The position numbers and the translations under genes are program-made. The notes beneath the pieces were generated by a model. It had not been told where the DNA came from and did no database searches. It saw only the letters and a program-made list of their open reading frames with translations. A stretch of 33,787 bases of DNA from a virus. The DNA lies in the IMG/VR virus record IMGVR_UViG_3300043427_004668, positions 1 through 33,787 of that record. One strand, 5' to 3'. Below are positions 14,391 through 21,734 of the stretch, piece by piece (position 1 is the first letter of the stretch; each line of letters opens with the position of its first letter).

Positions 14391-15488
14391 ATGGAAATAC
14401 TTAACGAAGAATTATCAAGAATAAAATCAGTAATGGGTATCAATGAAGAGGAAACTCCTATCATGAACCCTAATTTGGATAAAACAATAGAAATCCTAAA
14501 ATATCTTAAATTATATAAAGGACCTATTGAAAAGATGTTATTAGATATCTCTAAAAAAGCGAAAAATCAAATTATTGATTTTGGTCTTTTAGAAAGAGGA
14601 TTAAGAAAAGTATTATTGAAAAAGGGTGATAAGAAAAAGAATGTTGAATCTTATTTTGGTAAGGTTTTGACTTCATTACAATATAGAGATAGATCCGGGT
14701 ATGGTGTAGAACCAGAATTTGACGACTATGATTTTGAAGATGAGGAACCGTCAATCTTATCTAAGAAAGTTTATAAAAAAGAACTTTTCGATTTACAAGT
14801 TGAATTGTTGAAATTACAGGAGTGGTTAAAGAAAACCGGAAAAACTGTAATAGTTGTTTTTGAGGGTAGAGATTCTGCAGGAAAGGGATCTTCAATTAAG
14901 AAATTTGTTGAAAACTTAAACCCAAGATATTACAATGTAATTGCTCTTGGAATTCCAACTCCTGAAGAAAGAAAATCATGGTGGGATAGATACAAAAAAC
15001 AAATCAGACCAGGAATGATTAATCTATTTGACAGAAGCTGGTATAATAGAGGGTTAGTTGAACCTGTTATGGGTTATGGTAGTGCAGAAGAATATGAGGA
15101 CTTTATGGAGAATGTTGAAAATTTTGAAAATGATTTAGTTAAAGAAGGTGATTACCTTTTTAAGTTATGGTTCTCAATCGATAAAGAAACTCAAAAGAGA
15201 AGATTTGATATTAGACAAAAATCACCATTAAAATACTGGAAGTATTCCCCTAACGACGCAAAAATGCAAGATCTATGGGATAGATTTACTGAGTTCAAAG
15301 AAAAACTATTTGACAAAACTTCAACAGTAAATCACCCTTGGGTAATCATAGATGCTGAAGATAAACGTATCTCAGGTTTGAATTCAATTAGATATGTACT
15401 TCAGAATATACCGTATGAGGATAAGAACAATAAGGTTTTAGATGTTGAATATCCTGAAGTAGTTACGGTATTGAAGCCTCAGAACTAA
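14391..15488 (+). CDS. ppk2: Polyphosphate kinase 2 (PPK2) with N-terminal LTE-type segment
   Basis: Transfers phosphate between polyphosphate and nucleotides, mostly making ATP or GTP from diphosphates. The kinase core is at about residues 130-352 of 365: Walker A FEGRDSAGKGSS (Lys165), the Asp-Arg-Ser-Trp-Tyr-Asn-Arg Walker B/lid at 214-220, VMGYGSAEEY and LLKYWFS-like KLWFSIDKE segments. The N-terminal about 130 residues are extra and start with EILNEELSRIKSVMGINEE, similar to the other tagged proteins here. ATG 14391 is preferred over GTG 14367 because the promoter box would otherwise lie inside the gene. Phage PPK2 is unusual; the subclass (ADP or AMP substrate) cannot be decided by eye. 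Confidence 0.93.
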   Translation: MEILNEELSRIKSVMGINEEETPIMNPNLDKTIEILKYLKLYKGPIEKMLLDISKKAKNQIIDFGLLERGLRKVLLKKGDKKKNVESYFGKVLTSLQYRDRSGYGVEPEFDDYDFEDEEPSILSKKVYKKELFDLQVELLKLQEWLKKTGKTVIVVFEGRDSAGKGSSIKKFVENLNPRYYNVIALGIPTPEERKSWWDRYKKQIRPGMINLFDRSWYNRGLVEPVMGYGSAEEYEDFMENVENFENDLVKEGDYLFKLWFSIDKETQKRRFDIRQKSPLKYWKYSPNDAKMQDLWDRFTEFKEKLFDKTSTVNHPWVIIDAEDKRISGLNSIRYVLQNIPYEDKNNKVLDVEYPEVVTVLKPQN

Positions 15489-15503
15489 AAAGTATTGTTG
15501 GAG

Positions 15504-15511
15504 GTATTTAT
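15504..15511 (+). promoter_or_regulatory. Phage promoter-like box GTATTTAT
   Basis: GTATTTAT preceded by GGAG, 18 nt before the endolysin ATG at 15530. Confidence 0.48.
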
Positions 15512-15529
15512 TTGAAAAAGTAAATTACC

Positions 15530-16339
15530 ATGATACTAAAATTAGGTTCTAAAGGTGAAGACGTAAAAAAACTCCAACAGAAATTAGGTCTTGTCTCAGA
15601 TGGTGATTTTGGTAAGAAAACCGAAGAAGCCGTAAAAAACTTTCAATTAAAAAATGGATTAACTCCTGACGGTATTGTCGGTGATTCCACATGGAATAAA
15701 ATTATGGGTGTTTCATCTACCCCTCAAGTTGCCCCTCAGGTCGGTGGATTAAAATTAGATAAACTTAAGGGTCATATACCTGATTCAGTGATCTCACAAA
15801 TACCTGAAACTGCGGAAAAATTCAAGATTGACACTCCACTTAAATTGGCTCACTTTTTAGCACAATGTGGACATGAATCAGGTGGATTTAAGGTGGTAAA
15901 TGAGAATCTTAATTACTCCTCACAAGGTCTAAAAAAAATATTTCCAAAATATTTTCCAGGTACTCTTTCAGAATCTTATGCAAAACAGCCTGAAAAGATT
16001 GCTTCAAGAGTATATGGTGGAAGAATGGGAAATGGTATTGAGGAAACAAAAGAAGGTTTCAAGTTTAGAGGCCGCGGCTATATTCAGTTAACCGGAAAAA
16101 ATAATTATACCGCCTTTGGTAAAGCGATTAATGAAGATTTAGTTTCAAATCCTGATTTGGTTGCAACAAAATATCCTTTATTGTCAGCTGCATGGTTCTT
16201 CAGCAAGAATTGTCTAAGTAAATGTGTAGATTCAACAGACGCAACTGTAACCAGCGTTACCAAATGTGTTAACGGGGGTACGATTGGTTTGGAGGATAGA
16301 AAAAAACATTTCAAAGAATATTATTCTTTATTGACCTAA
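15530..16339 (+). CDS. Endolysin: peptidoglycan-binding domain plus GH19 chitinase-like lysozyme
   Basis: 269 residues. Residues 1-60 are a PG_binding_1 domain (LGSKGEDVKKLQQKLG, GDFGKKTEEAVKNFQ, DGIVGDSTW). A short linker follows, then a glycoside hydrolase 19 domain with catalytic Glu116 in AQCGHESGGF, the NLNYSSQGLKKIFPKYF block and FRGRGYIQLTGKNNY. This pairing is typical of phage endolysins cutting the glycan chain. There is no signal peptide, so release needs a holin; candidates are among the small membrane genes. A 13-nt gap separates it from the zinc peptidase-like gene downstream. Confidence 0.95.
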   Translation: MILKLGSKGEDVKKLQQKLGLVSDGDFGKKTEEAVKNFQLKNGLTPDGIVGDSTWNKIMGVSSTPQVAPQVGGLKLDKLKGHIPDSVISQIPETAEKFKIDTPLKLAHFLAQCGHESGGFKVVNENLNYSSQGLKKIFPKYFPGTLSESYAKQPEKIASRVYGGRMGNGIEETKEGFKFRGRGYIQLTGKNNYTAFGKAINEDLVSNPDLVATKYPLLSAAWFFSKNCLSKCVDSTDATVTSVTKCVNGGTIGLEDRKKHFKEYYSLLT

Positions 16340-16352
16340 TTTCGAAAATATT

Positions 16353-16757
16353 ATGGAAGATTTAACATATAAAAGTGAGTTTATACCTGAGGTACTAATA
16401 TCTGTTGTTCTTTCAGATAACCCTAATTATGAAAAATTAAAACCAATATTCGATGTATTGGGTTATGGGTTTATGGTTCCAAATCAAAATTTAATTATTA
16501 TCGATGGTGAACAGTTTATTGATAATTTTGATTCTGATATATTGAAGTTCATTGAAGCACATGAAATTTCCCATATTATTATGGGTCATGATAATGATAG
16601 AAACGAAGATGACGAAATTGATGCAGACCTTGGTGCCTATTTTTTATTGAAAAAACATAACAAATCTTTAGATCCATTAATTGATAATTTTTATGACAGA
16701 CATGGTATTGAGTTTGACGAAAAATTATTAAAAAGAGTAGAGAAATATTTTCAATAA
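16353..16757 (+). CDS. Zinc metallopeptidase-like protein (HExxH)
   Basis: 134 residues with the gluzincin-type motif AHEISHIIMGH (His70, Glu71, His74), followed by an EIDADLGAYFLL helix that could supply the third ligand. This resembles ImmA/IrrE and DUF955-type proteases, which cleave regulators. It is short and lacks a DNA-binding domain. It follows the endolysin by 13 nt, so the two may be co-expressed. Proteolytic activity is inferred from the motif only. Confidence 0.75.
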   Translation: MEDLTYKSEFIPEVLISVVLSDNPNYEKLKPIFDVLGYGFMVPNQNLIIIDGEQFIDNFDSDILKFIEAHEISHIIMGHDNDRNEDDEIDADLGAYFLLKKHNKSLDPLIDNFYDRHGIEFDEKLLKRVEKYFQ

Positions 16758-16782
16758 TTTGTCTATTTTAATAAATTAAACT

Positions 16783-16790
16783 ATATTTAT
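16783..16790 (+). promoter_or_regulatory. Phage promoter-like box ATATTTAT before a hairpin/terminator
   Basis: ATATTTAT in a non-coding spacer. About 6 nt after it comes a CACTC/GAGTG hairpin (16797-16809), then the terminator at 16832. No ORF begins in between; a short RNA is possible. Confidence 0.35.
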
Positions 16791-16831
16791 CCGTATCACT
16801 CATTGAGTGTTCTCATATACATGCATTCCAA

Positions 16832-16867
16832 AAGACCCGCAAATTTATTTGACGGGTCTTATTTTTT
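16832..16867 (+). terminator. Rho-independent terminator
   Basis: AAGACCCG/CGGGTCTT (8 bp, 13-nt loop) followed by ATTTTTTT. It closes the 15530-16757 unit or a short RNA. Confidence 0.8.
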
Positions 16868-16871
16868 TCCT

Positions 16872-16879
16872 TATCTTTG
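16872..16879 (+). promoter_or_regulatory. Bacteroidetes-type -7 box TATCTTTG, N4-ATG
   Basis: TATCTTTG followed after 4 nt by ATG 16884, immediately behind the terminator. It starts the 16884-19658 operon and fits a leaderless transcript. Confidence 0.6.
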
Positions 16880-16883
16880 TAAA

Positions 16884-17039
16884 ATGAAAGTCGTAATAAT
16901 TTTAGTTATATTAAGTTTTGTTTGGTTGGCTTATGAAGTGTGGAGAGCACCTCATATAGAAGAAATGCCTGATGGTTCAATCAAAACAATCAAACCGGAA
17001 AAGAAATTTTTAGAACTTTTCAAAAAAAGAAAAAAATGA
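16884..17039 (+). CDS. Small membrane protein
   Basis: 51 residues: an N-terminal transmembrane helix (about 2-18) and a basic C-terminus (FLELFKKRKK). I start it at ATG 16884, directly after a host-type -7 box; an upstream ATG at 16821 would put the terminator inside the gene. Its stop overlaps the next start (ATGA). Function unknown. Confidence 0.7.
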   Translation: MKVVIILVILSFVWLAYEVWRAPHIEEMPDGSIKTIKPEKKFLELFKKRKK

Positions 17040-17662
17040 AGAGTAAATTTCCCGATAGTCTTGGTAAATCAATTAAGAGGTTGATTTGGCACCATCACCC
17101 TGTATATAAATTCTATGAATTATTCAGGTACAAGATTCCTATGTTTTTCAAGAACTTATGGTTCTTCAGGAAAGAACTATTCGAATATAGAAGATGGGAT
17201 TATACTTTCAATCTGAACCTTTTCAGAAGGTCTTTAGAAGGTACTGTTGATTATATAGAAATAAAAGGATGGGAAATCGATAGCTCAAGGTTGAAGAAGG
17301 TTGCAAAAATGAGGCGTGCTATCGAAATTTTGAATAATATTGATACTCACCCATACATCGAAATGGCAGAATCCAAACTTGGTAAATTATCTAAAATGAA
17401 TTTCGAGTTTGAACCTTTACCAGACAATCCTGAACTGTATCGATTAAAAGATAGCGAATCCGAAGACGAGAGAAAACATAATAGGTCTGTTTATGATTTA
17501 TCCGACCAACTTGAAAATGACGAATGGAACGAATTATGGACGATTCTGAGGGGTCAAGATGTGAAAGAATACAAGACCTTAACAGATTCAAAAGAGGTTA
17601 AAAATGGGTTCGAATGGGATGAATGGTTTGATGGTAGTGGTATGAATCACTGGTGGGACTAA
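17036..17662 (+). CDS. Hypothetical phage protein
   Basis: 208 residues. An aromatic, basic N-terminal half (FRKELFEYRRWDYTFNLNLF) is followed by a helical region (RRSLEGTVDYIEIKGWEID) and an acidic Trp-rich end (WDEWFDG, HWWD). I recognise the general look of proteins conserved among large phages but no function. Trp and charged residues without signal or membrane segments suggest a cytoplasmic or virion protein. Confidence 0.7.
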   Translation: MKSKFPDSLGKSIKRLIWHHHPVYKFYELFRYKIPMFFKNLWFFRKELFEYRRWDYTFNLNLFRRSLEGTVDYIEIKGWEIDSSRLKKVAKMRRAIEILNNIDTHPYIEMAESKLGKLSKMNFEFEPLPDNPELYRLKDSESEDERKHNRSVYDLSDQLENDEWNELWTILRGQDVKEYKTLTDSKEVKNGFEWDEWFDGSGMNHWWD

Positions 17663-17680
17663 TTATTAAAAAGAAATTTT

Positions 17681-17839
17681 ATGTTTATAATTTATTTTGT
17701 TACTTTTGCCCTAATAGGTTCTCTCGTATGGTTATGGGTAGGTGGTATTGATTATATGAGAAAGAATCATCCCGACTATAAAGGAGAGGATTTCTTAAAT
17801 TGGGACACTGATGAACAAGATAAAGAACAAATATTATGA
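17681..17839 (+). CDS. Short membrane protein (52 aa)
   Basis: ATG at 17681 opens a 52-residue frame, MFIIYFVTFALIGSLVWLWV then GGIDYMRKNHPDYKGEDFLNW and an acidic tail. It has one N-terminal transmembrane helix. The TGA overlaps the ATG of the metallophosphoesterase (ATGA), as do other genes of this operon, and the gap to the upstream gene is 18 nt. It is a real small gene by junction and hydrophobic pattern; function unknown. Confidence 0.75.
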   Translation: MFIIYFVTFALIGSLVWLWVGGIDYMRKNHPDYKGEDFLNWDTDEQDKEQIL

Positions 17840-18516
17840 AAATTACATTTATAAGCGACACTCACAACAAACACGAATACCTTACCAGCAAGGCTTATAA
17901 TAATATTCTTGGAGGTGGTGATGTATTAGTTCACGCTGGTGATTGTACCGGTATGGGTAAAACCCACGAGATCAAGAACTTCCTCGATTGGTTTTCTAAC
18001 ACTAATTATACTCACAAAATATTCATTGCAGGTAATCACGATTGGGGTTTTGAACTTCACAACGATATCGGACCTGAATATAAAGAAAAAGGGGTTCATT
18101 ATCTTTTCGATAGTGAAGTTGTTATCGATGGTGTTAAGTTTTATGGTAGTCCATGGCAACCTGAATTTTATAATTGGGCATTCAATCTACCAAGAGGGGA
18201 AAAACTCGCTGAAAAGTGGGCTTTGATACCTAACGATACTGACGTATTGATTACTCACGGTCCTGCTCACGGGATGCTTGATTGGCTTCCGAGTGGTACT
18301 CAAGTTGGTTGTCAAGATTTATTTTATAAGATAATGGAGATACAACCTAAGATCCATGTTTGTGGTCACATTCACTGTGCTTACGGACAAAAGTATTTTA
18401 ACGGTGTAGAATTTCTAAACGCCTCAGTTTTGGATGAACAATACCAACACCATAACAAACCAATATCTTTGGAATTTGATAACATAGAGAAAAAAATTGT
18501 TGAATATTATGTCTAA
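17836..18516 (+). CDS. Calcineurin-like metallophosphoesterase
   Basis: 226 residues with the complete metal-binding set: ISDTH (Asp8, His10), HAGDCTG (Asp36), AGNHDWG (Asn67, His68), ITHGPAHG (His141) and CGHIHCAYG (His178, His180). Class members hydrolyse phosphomono- or diesters, including cyclic nucleotides and RNA ends. Substrate cannot be read from sequence. It sits in one operon with the cRec protein, which handles cyclic-phosphate ends in other systems, so RNA or nucleotide-end processing is an attractive shared role (inference). Confidence 0.93.
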   Translation: MKITFISDTHNKHEYLTSKAYNNILGGGDVLVHAGDCTGMGKTHEIKNFLDWFSNTNYTHKIFIAGNHDWGFELHNDIGPEYKEKGVHYLFDSEVVIDGVKFYGSPWQPEFYNWAFNLPRGEKLAEKWALIPNDTDVLITHGPAHGMLDWLPSGTQVGCQDLFYKIMEIQPKIHVCGHIHCAYGQKYFNGVEFLNASVLDEQYQHHNKPISLEFDNIEKKIVEYYV

Positions 18517-18808
18517 AGAACTATGTTCCTGTGGTGCAGTTGCAGTTTGGGATTATATGCCAGGATTTTCTAATGGGAGTAGTTCTCTATTTTGTGATGA
18601 CTGCGTTCCAAGGGGGTGTGCTTGCAATCACAGATACAGTGATGTGAATGCATATCACCCCCCTTTAGAAAAACCTGACTTACCTGATGGTGAAGAGGGT
18701 AAAGATTGGAAATGGGTAAGTGAAGGTGTGTGGTGTCATATTGACGAAAAAGGAAGAGAATATCCTTGTGTTGAATATATGTATGACGAAGATGGTTGGG
18801 ATATATGA
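18509..18808 (+). CDS. Cys-rich zinc-finger-like protein
   Basis: 99 residues. Cysteines are paired as C-x-C (6-8) and C-x-x-C (about 29-32), followed by G-C-x-C, a plausible zinc site. The C-terminal half is acidic and aromatic (WKWVSEGVWCHIDEKGREYPC). I start it at ATG 18509, overlapping the phosphoesterase stop by 8 nt. No known family. Confidence 0.68.
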   Translation: MSKELCSCGAVAVWDYMPGFSNGSSSLFCDDCVPRGCACNHRYSDVNAYHPPLEKPDLPDGEEGKDWKWVSEGVWCHIDEKGREYPCVEYMYDEDGWDI

Positions 18809-19098
18809 AATCAAAAAGTATGACAATATTAGGTTTTAGAATAAGTTTTGTCTTCAGACATAAGTTTGAAAAAGACAGAGGAAAGATTGATAAGATTATG
18901 TATTGGAGACAATATAATCTTGGTATTTGGTTCAAATCCTACACTACGGTTTCAAAACCAAAAAATGGTCCTGCAGTAATCGGAAAAAATGGAACTACAT
19001 CAAGAAGTTTCCTCTTCGGTGTTGATTTGTTAATTTGTAAATTTTGGATTAATATTTGTCATAGACCTTTCATATTTCAAATAAATGAAAAAGATTAA
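18805..19098 (+). CDS. Small basic hypothetical protein
   Basis: 97 residues starting at ATG 18805, which overlaps the upstream TGA (ATGA). It is basic and aromatic, with hydrophobic strands near both ends (TILGFRISFVFRHKF, SFLFGVDLLICKFWI). Possibly membrane-associated. It overlaps the next gene by 14 nt. No family recognised. Confidence 0.6.
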   Translation: MKSKSMTILGFRISFVFRHKFEKDRGKIDKIMYWRQYNLGIWFKSYTTVSKPKNGPAVIGKNGTTSRSFLFGVDLLICKFWINICHRPFIFQINEKD

Positions 19099-19336
19099 CG
19101 ACGGGCACTACTTAGAATTGATGGACAGACTTTACATTGAAATTTGTACTGTCGAAGATCATTTATTGTGTCATCCATTAACAAAAAAAAATAAAAAAGT
19201 AAAAAAATTAATTGACAAGGTAGGTATGTGCTTAGCGGAGGCGTATCAAATTGTTGGAGATGAATCCTTCAAAAATGATGAAAAAAATGGAATACAAAAA
19301 ATTATACTTAGACGACGTAAGAACCCCAAAAAGTGA
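19085..19336 (+). CDS. Small hypothetical protein
   Basis: 83 residues, helical and Lys-rich with three Cys, ending in a basic tail (ILRRRKNPKK). It overlaps its upstream neighbour by 14 nt and its downstream cRec neighbour by about 50 nt. The C-terminal overlap is unusually long, so either this gene ends in a region shared with the cRec start or the cRec start is further downstream. Unknown function. Confidence 0.6.
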   Translation: MKKINDGHYLELMDRLYIEICTVEDHLLCHPLTKKNKKVKKLIDKVGMCLAEAYQIVGDESFKNDEKNGIQKIILRRRKNPKK

Positions 19337-19658
19337 GGGATGGGACATTGTTCGTAGTTACGATGAATTCGTAAACTATATTGAACTCAACGGAGTACCT
19401 GATGAGATATCTTTTGATCACGATTTATCCAGAGAACATACAAAATATTTTTTCAATAATGGAGGTCATGAAAACCCACCAAATCCGTTAGAGGGTGAAT
19501 TCGAGGAAAAAACAGGTTATGACGCTGCTAAATGGTTATGTGATTATTGCTGGACTAACGGAATTCCATTACCTAAATGGAATGTTCATTCTGCAAATCC
19601 TGTTGGTAGTGATAACATTAAGTTCTTAATGAAATCTTTCGAAAAAAAGTTTATTTAA
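19287..19658 (+). CDS. Cyclic-phosphate-processing receiver (cRec) domain protein
   Basis: About 123 residues matching the cREC/REC family: KLYLDDVRTP at the N-terminus with the acidic pair, SYDEFVNYI, ISFDHDLS, GYDAAKWLCDYC and a final HSANPVGSDNI. The receiver-like fold is predicted to act on cyclic phosphates in RNA repair. I choose ATG 19287 because the conserved LDD strand begins five residues later. ATGs 19278, 19275 and 19260 are alternatives. It ends at a bidirectional terminator. Confidence 0.85.
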   Translation: MEYKKLYLDDVRTPKSEGWDIVRSYDEFVNYIELNGVPDEISFDHDLSREHTKYFFNNGGHENPPNPLEGEFEEKTGYDAAKWLCDYCWTNGIPLPKWNVHSANPVGSDNIKFLMKSFEKKFI

Positions 19659-19660
19659 TA

Positions 19661-19687
19661 AAAAAGTGGGATTAACCCACTTTTTTT
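19661..19687 (+). terminator. Bidirectional terminator between convergent genes
   Basis: AAAAAGTGGG-ATTAA-CCCACTTTTTTT, with A and T runs on both sides. It serves the plus operon ending at 19658 and the minus gene ending at 19672, whose stop lies in the loop. Confidence 0.85.
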
Positions 19688-19890
19688 CTTCTTGCTTCTT
19701 TGGCTAGATCACCTAAAGTTTTCTTTTTTTGGTCCCAAGGATTATATTGTTTTTTCCACCTTGTTTCAACGTCTACAGGACCAAATTGAGTTTTTTTTGA
19801 GTTATACCTCCAAATTTGAACACATTCGTCATCTTCATAAGTAACCTCCCATTTATCTGGTTTAGGTTCAGGTTTTTTTTCAAACGCCAT
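19672..19890 (-). CDS. Small hypothetical protein
   Basis: 72 residues, charged, with a Trp-rich middle (WEVTYEDDECVQIWRYNSKK) and a basic C-terminus (LAKEARRKKVG). The last codons lie within the terminator hairpin. No domain recognised; it ends a run of minus-strand genes. Confidence 0.62.
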   Translation of the reverse strand: MAFEKKPEPKPDKWEVTYEDDECVQIWRYNSKKTQFGPVDVETRWKKQYNPWDQKKKTLGDLAKEARRKKVG

Positions 19891-19904
19891 AAGAATATAC
19901 TTTA

Positions 19905-20765
19905 TTAATAGTTCCCAATAAGTGTAAGTGGTTTTGGATTTTGTATTGCAGTAATTAATTCTTCTTCAATTTTATCAGGAGGAAACTTATAATGAATCCT
20001 AATTAAATTAATATTATTTTTTTTACAAAATTCATTTTTGATATTATCATTTTCTTTTGTAGTTTCAAATTTTTCACCACCAAATTTTTTACTTGGTCTA
20101 AAGTGTTGTTCCCCATCAAATTCAATTATAGTTTTTAATTTAGGTAAATAAAAATCAAATCTCAATGGTCGACAGTACTTTCCTTTTTTAGTATTAACAC
20201 AATTGTCAAAAAATACCTCTCTATTTGGACAATTCCTATATGAAAGACAATTAACATCGATAAGTCCATTATCAACTAATATTTTGGAAATTTGACGTTC
20301 TCCTGATGATTCTTTTTCAAAAACAAAATGTGATGTTATTTCATCATAAAACTCTTTCCCTCTTTTTTGTGATGCATTAAAATACAATGGAGAATTTCTT
20401 TTGAACTCTGATGAAGTTTTGAACTTCATAGCCTCATCGGATAACTCCTGATCAGAATATTTTAACTTACTTTCAATAAAATCAAATCTACAACCTTGTC
20501 CTTGTAAATGTTTTGACGGTCTGATCGTAAAATATTCATTTCCAGTTTTTTCAATCCATTTATCTTTATGTTTTGGACATATGATTTTTACAGGTGTATT
20601 TGAATCTTGATAATCCACCAAAGAATAATCGTACTTTGGAGTGCCGTCGCTATTAACATGTATCTTTTTAGATTTTTCAATAAATGTATCAGTACTCAAC
20701 TTATTCTGACCACCTCTTTGTTCCAAAAAACGAAAATATTGAGATTCCGTTAATATAATATTCAT
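19905..20765 (-). CDS. DUF723 plus Vsr-like PD-(D/E)XK nuclease with LTE-type segment
   Basis: 286 residues. It starts NIILTESQYFRFLEQ, the tag-like N-terminus. Residues about 45-95 (YDYSLVDYQDSN, KIICPKHKD, HLQGQGC) are a DUF723-like zinc module found in phage nucleases. The C-terminal 130 residues are a very-short-patch-repair-like nuclease: Asp204 in LRFDFYLP, Glu215 in IIEFDGEQH, and a terminal IHYKFPP. Enzymes of this type cut DNA or act in homing. With the tag in front, packaging into the virion as an ejected nuclease is a testable idea. Confidence 0.82.
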   Translation of the reverse strand: MNIILTESQYFRFLEQRGGQNKLSTDTFIEKSKKIHVNSDGTPKYDYSLVDYQDSNTPVKIICPKHKDKWIEKTGNEYFTIRPSKHLQGQGCRFDFIESKLKYSDQELSDEAMKFKTSSEFKRNSPLYFNASQKRGKEFYDEITSHFVFEKESSGERQISKILVDNGLIDVNCLSYRNCPNREVFFDNCVNTKKGKYCRPLRFDFYLPKLKTIIEFDGEQHFRPSKKFGGEKFETTKENDNIKNEFCKKNNINLIRIHYKFPPDKIEEELITAIQNPKPLTLIGNY

Positions 20766-20770
20766 AAACT

Positions 20771-20778
20771 ATAAATAC
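20771..20778 (-). promoter_or_regulatory. Phage promoter-like box GTATTTAT, N5-ATG
   Basis: Minus-strand GTATTTAT 5 nt before the ATG at 20765. Confidence 0.52.
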
Positions 20779-20797
20779 CAAAATTAAATAAAAATCC

Positions 20798-21052
20798 TTA
20801 TTCCGAAGTATTATCAGACCCTTTTGTTTTATTAATCCACTTATCTACAGATGCAATACCGAAACATCCTAACACTAACCAAAGGAAAGAATTAAATATA
20901 AATTCATTAATTATAAGATCTTTTCCTAAAGATCCTGTTATTATATCTGCGATTGCAAACCCTATCATCATAGTAAATGCCATAAACCCAACAACACTTT
21001 TTTCATTAATTGTGTTGTTATCATTAAATAATTTTGAAAAAAATCTTTTCAT
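20798..21052 (-). CDS. Holin-like membrane protein
   Basis: 84 residues with two hydrophobic helices (about 20-40 and 53-68), a basic N-terminus and a polar, Lys/Thr-rich C-terminus. Size and topology fit a class II-like holin, which would let the endolysins reach the cell wall. No sequence signature proves it. An ATATTTAT box lies 21 nt upstream. Confidence 0.6.
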   Translation of the reverse strand: MKRFFSKLFNDNNTINEKSVVGFMAFTMMIGFAIADIITGSLGKDLIINEFIFNSFLWLVLGCFGIASVDKWINKTKGSDNTSE

Positions 21053-21073
21053 ATCTTGGTAATTTAGTTACCA

Positions 21074-21081
21074 ATAAATAT
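21074..21081 (-). promoter_or_regulatory. Phage promoter-like box ATATTTAT
   Basis: Minus-strand ATATTTAT, 21 nt before the ATG at 21052 and downstream of the methyltransferase stop. Confidence 0.42.
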
Positions 21082-21083
21082 TA

Positions 21084-21719
21084 TTATTTCTTAAGTCTTA
21101 ATAATGGTGAATAATATGTTGACCATTCATACTTCCAATAATACATGTCATTTCTACCACTCTGTCTTTCATATGTGTCAATAAATGGTATTTCCATTTT
21201 AGTCATTTCAATATCAAAATATTTCTTCAACTGATCCACAATCTCATCAGGTAGATTATCACCATCTTTATCGTCTTTTGGATTGTTAAAAAAAGTCGCA
21301 ACAGATGTTGGTTTCATTATCGATGGTAAAAAATCAATATACTCATTCATTTGTTCATCCCACGTATCAAAATAAATTCCATCAAACTTAGGTAATTTAT
21401 TCTTAAATGACCTCCAGTCACCAAAATATAATCTAACATGATCCTTTGCATTCCAACCTAAAGATAATATTTTACTTTGTACTGTAGGATGAATTTCAAT
21501 TATTGTATGTGTTTTAGGATTATATTTTTCTATTTCATGATCAGCAAATCCCATTCCATACCCGATGTTAATAATATCACCACCATTTTGGGATACTTGT
21601 TTTGCCTGAAATTCCATTAACGGTCTCTCCCAATCCATCATAATAGAATATCCACTATCCTGCTCAATTAATCTACCATCTTCAGTATAATATATCTCTC
21701 TTTCTGAATACAAACCCAT
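21084..21719 (-). CDS. Guanidinoacetate/arginine N-methyltransferase-like (GAMT/RMT2 type)
   Basis: 211 residues. It matches the GAMT/RMT2 methyltransferases: MMDWERPLMEFQA at about 27-39 (the substrate-carboxylate W-E-x-P motif), NIGYGMGFAD (51-60, SAM loop), a HTIIEIHPTV strand with Glu75, GDWRSF and KFDGIYFDTW (111-120). These enzymes methylate the guanidino group of guanidinoacetate or of arginine in proteins. In a phage the target may be arginine-containing protein or a small guanidino compound; not shown. The neighbouring minus-strand terminator at 21752 insulates it from the ncRNA. Confidence 0.82.
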   Translation of the reverse strand: MGLYSEREIYYTEDGRLIEQDSGYSIMMDWERPLMEFQAKQVSQNGGDIINIGYGMGFADHEIEKYNPKTHTIIEIHPTVQSKILSLGWNAKDHVRLYFGDWRSFKNKLPKFDGIYFDTWDEQMNEYIDFLPSIMKPTSVATFFNNPKDDKDGDNLPDEIVDQLKKYFDIEMTKMEIPFIDTYERQSGRNDMYYWKYEWSTYYSPLLRLKK

Positions 21720-21734
21720 AATTATAAAATATAA

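Noticed and set aside
16803-17039. Longer start for the 16884 small membrane protein
   Set aside because: The extended start would include the terminator hairpin and the promoter box; ATG 16884 has a host-type box 4 nt before it.
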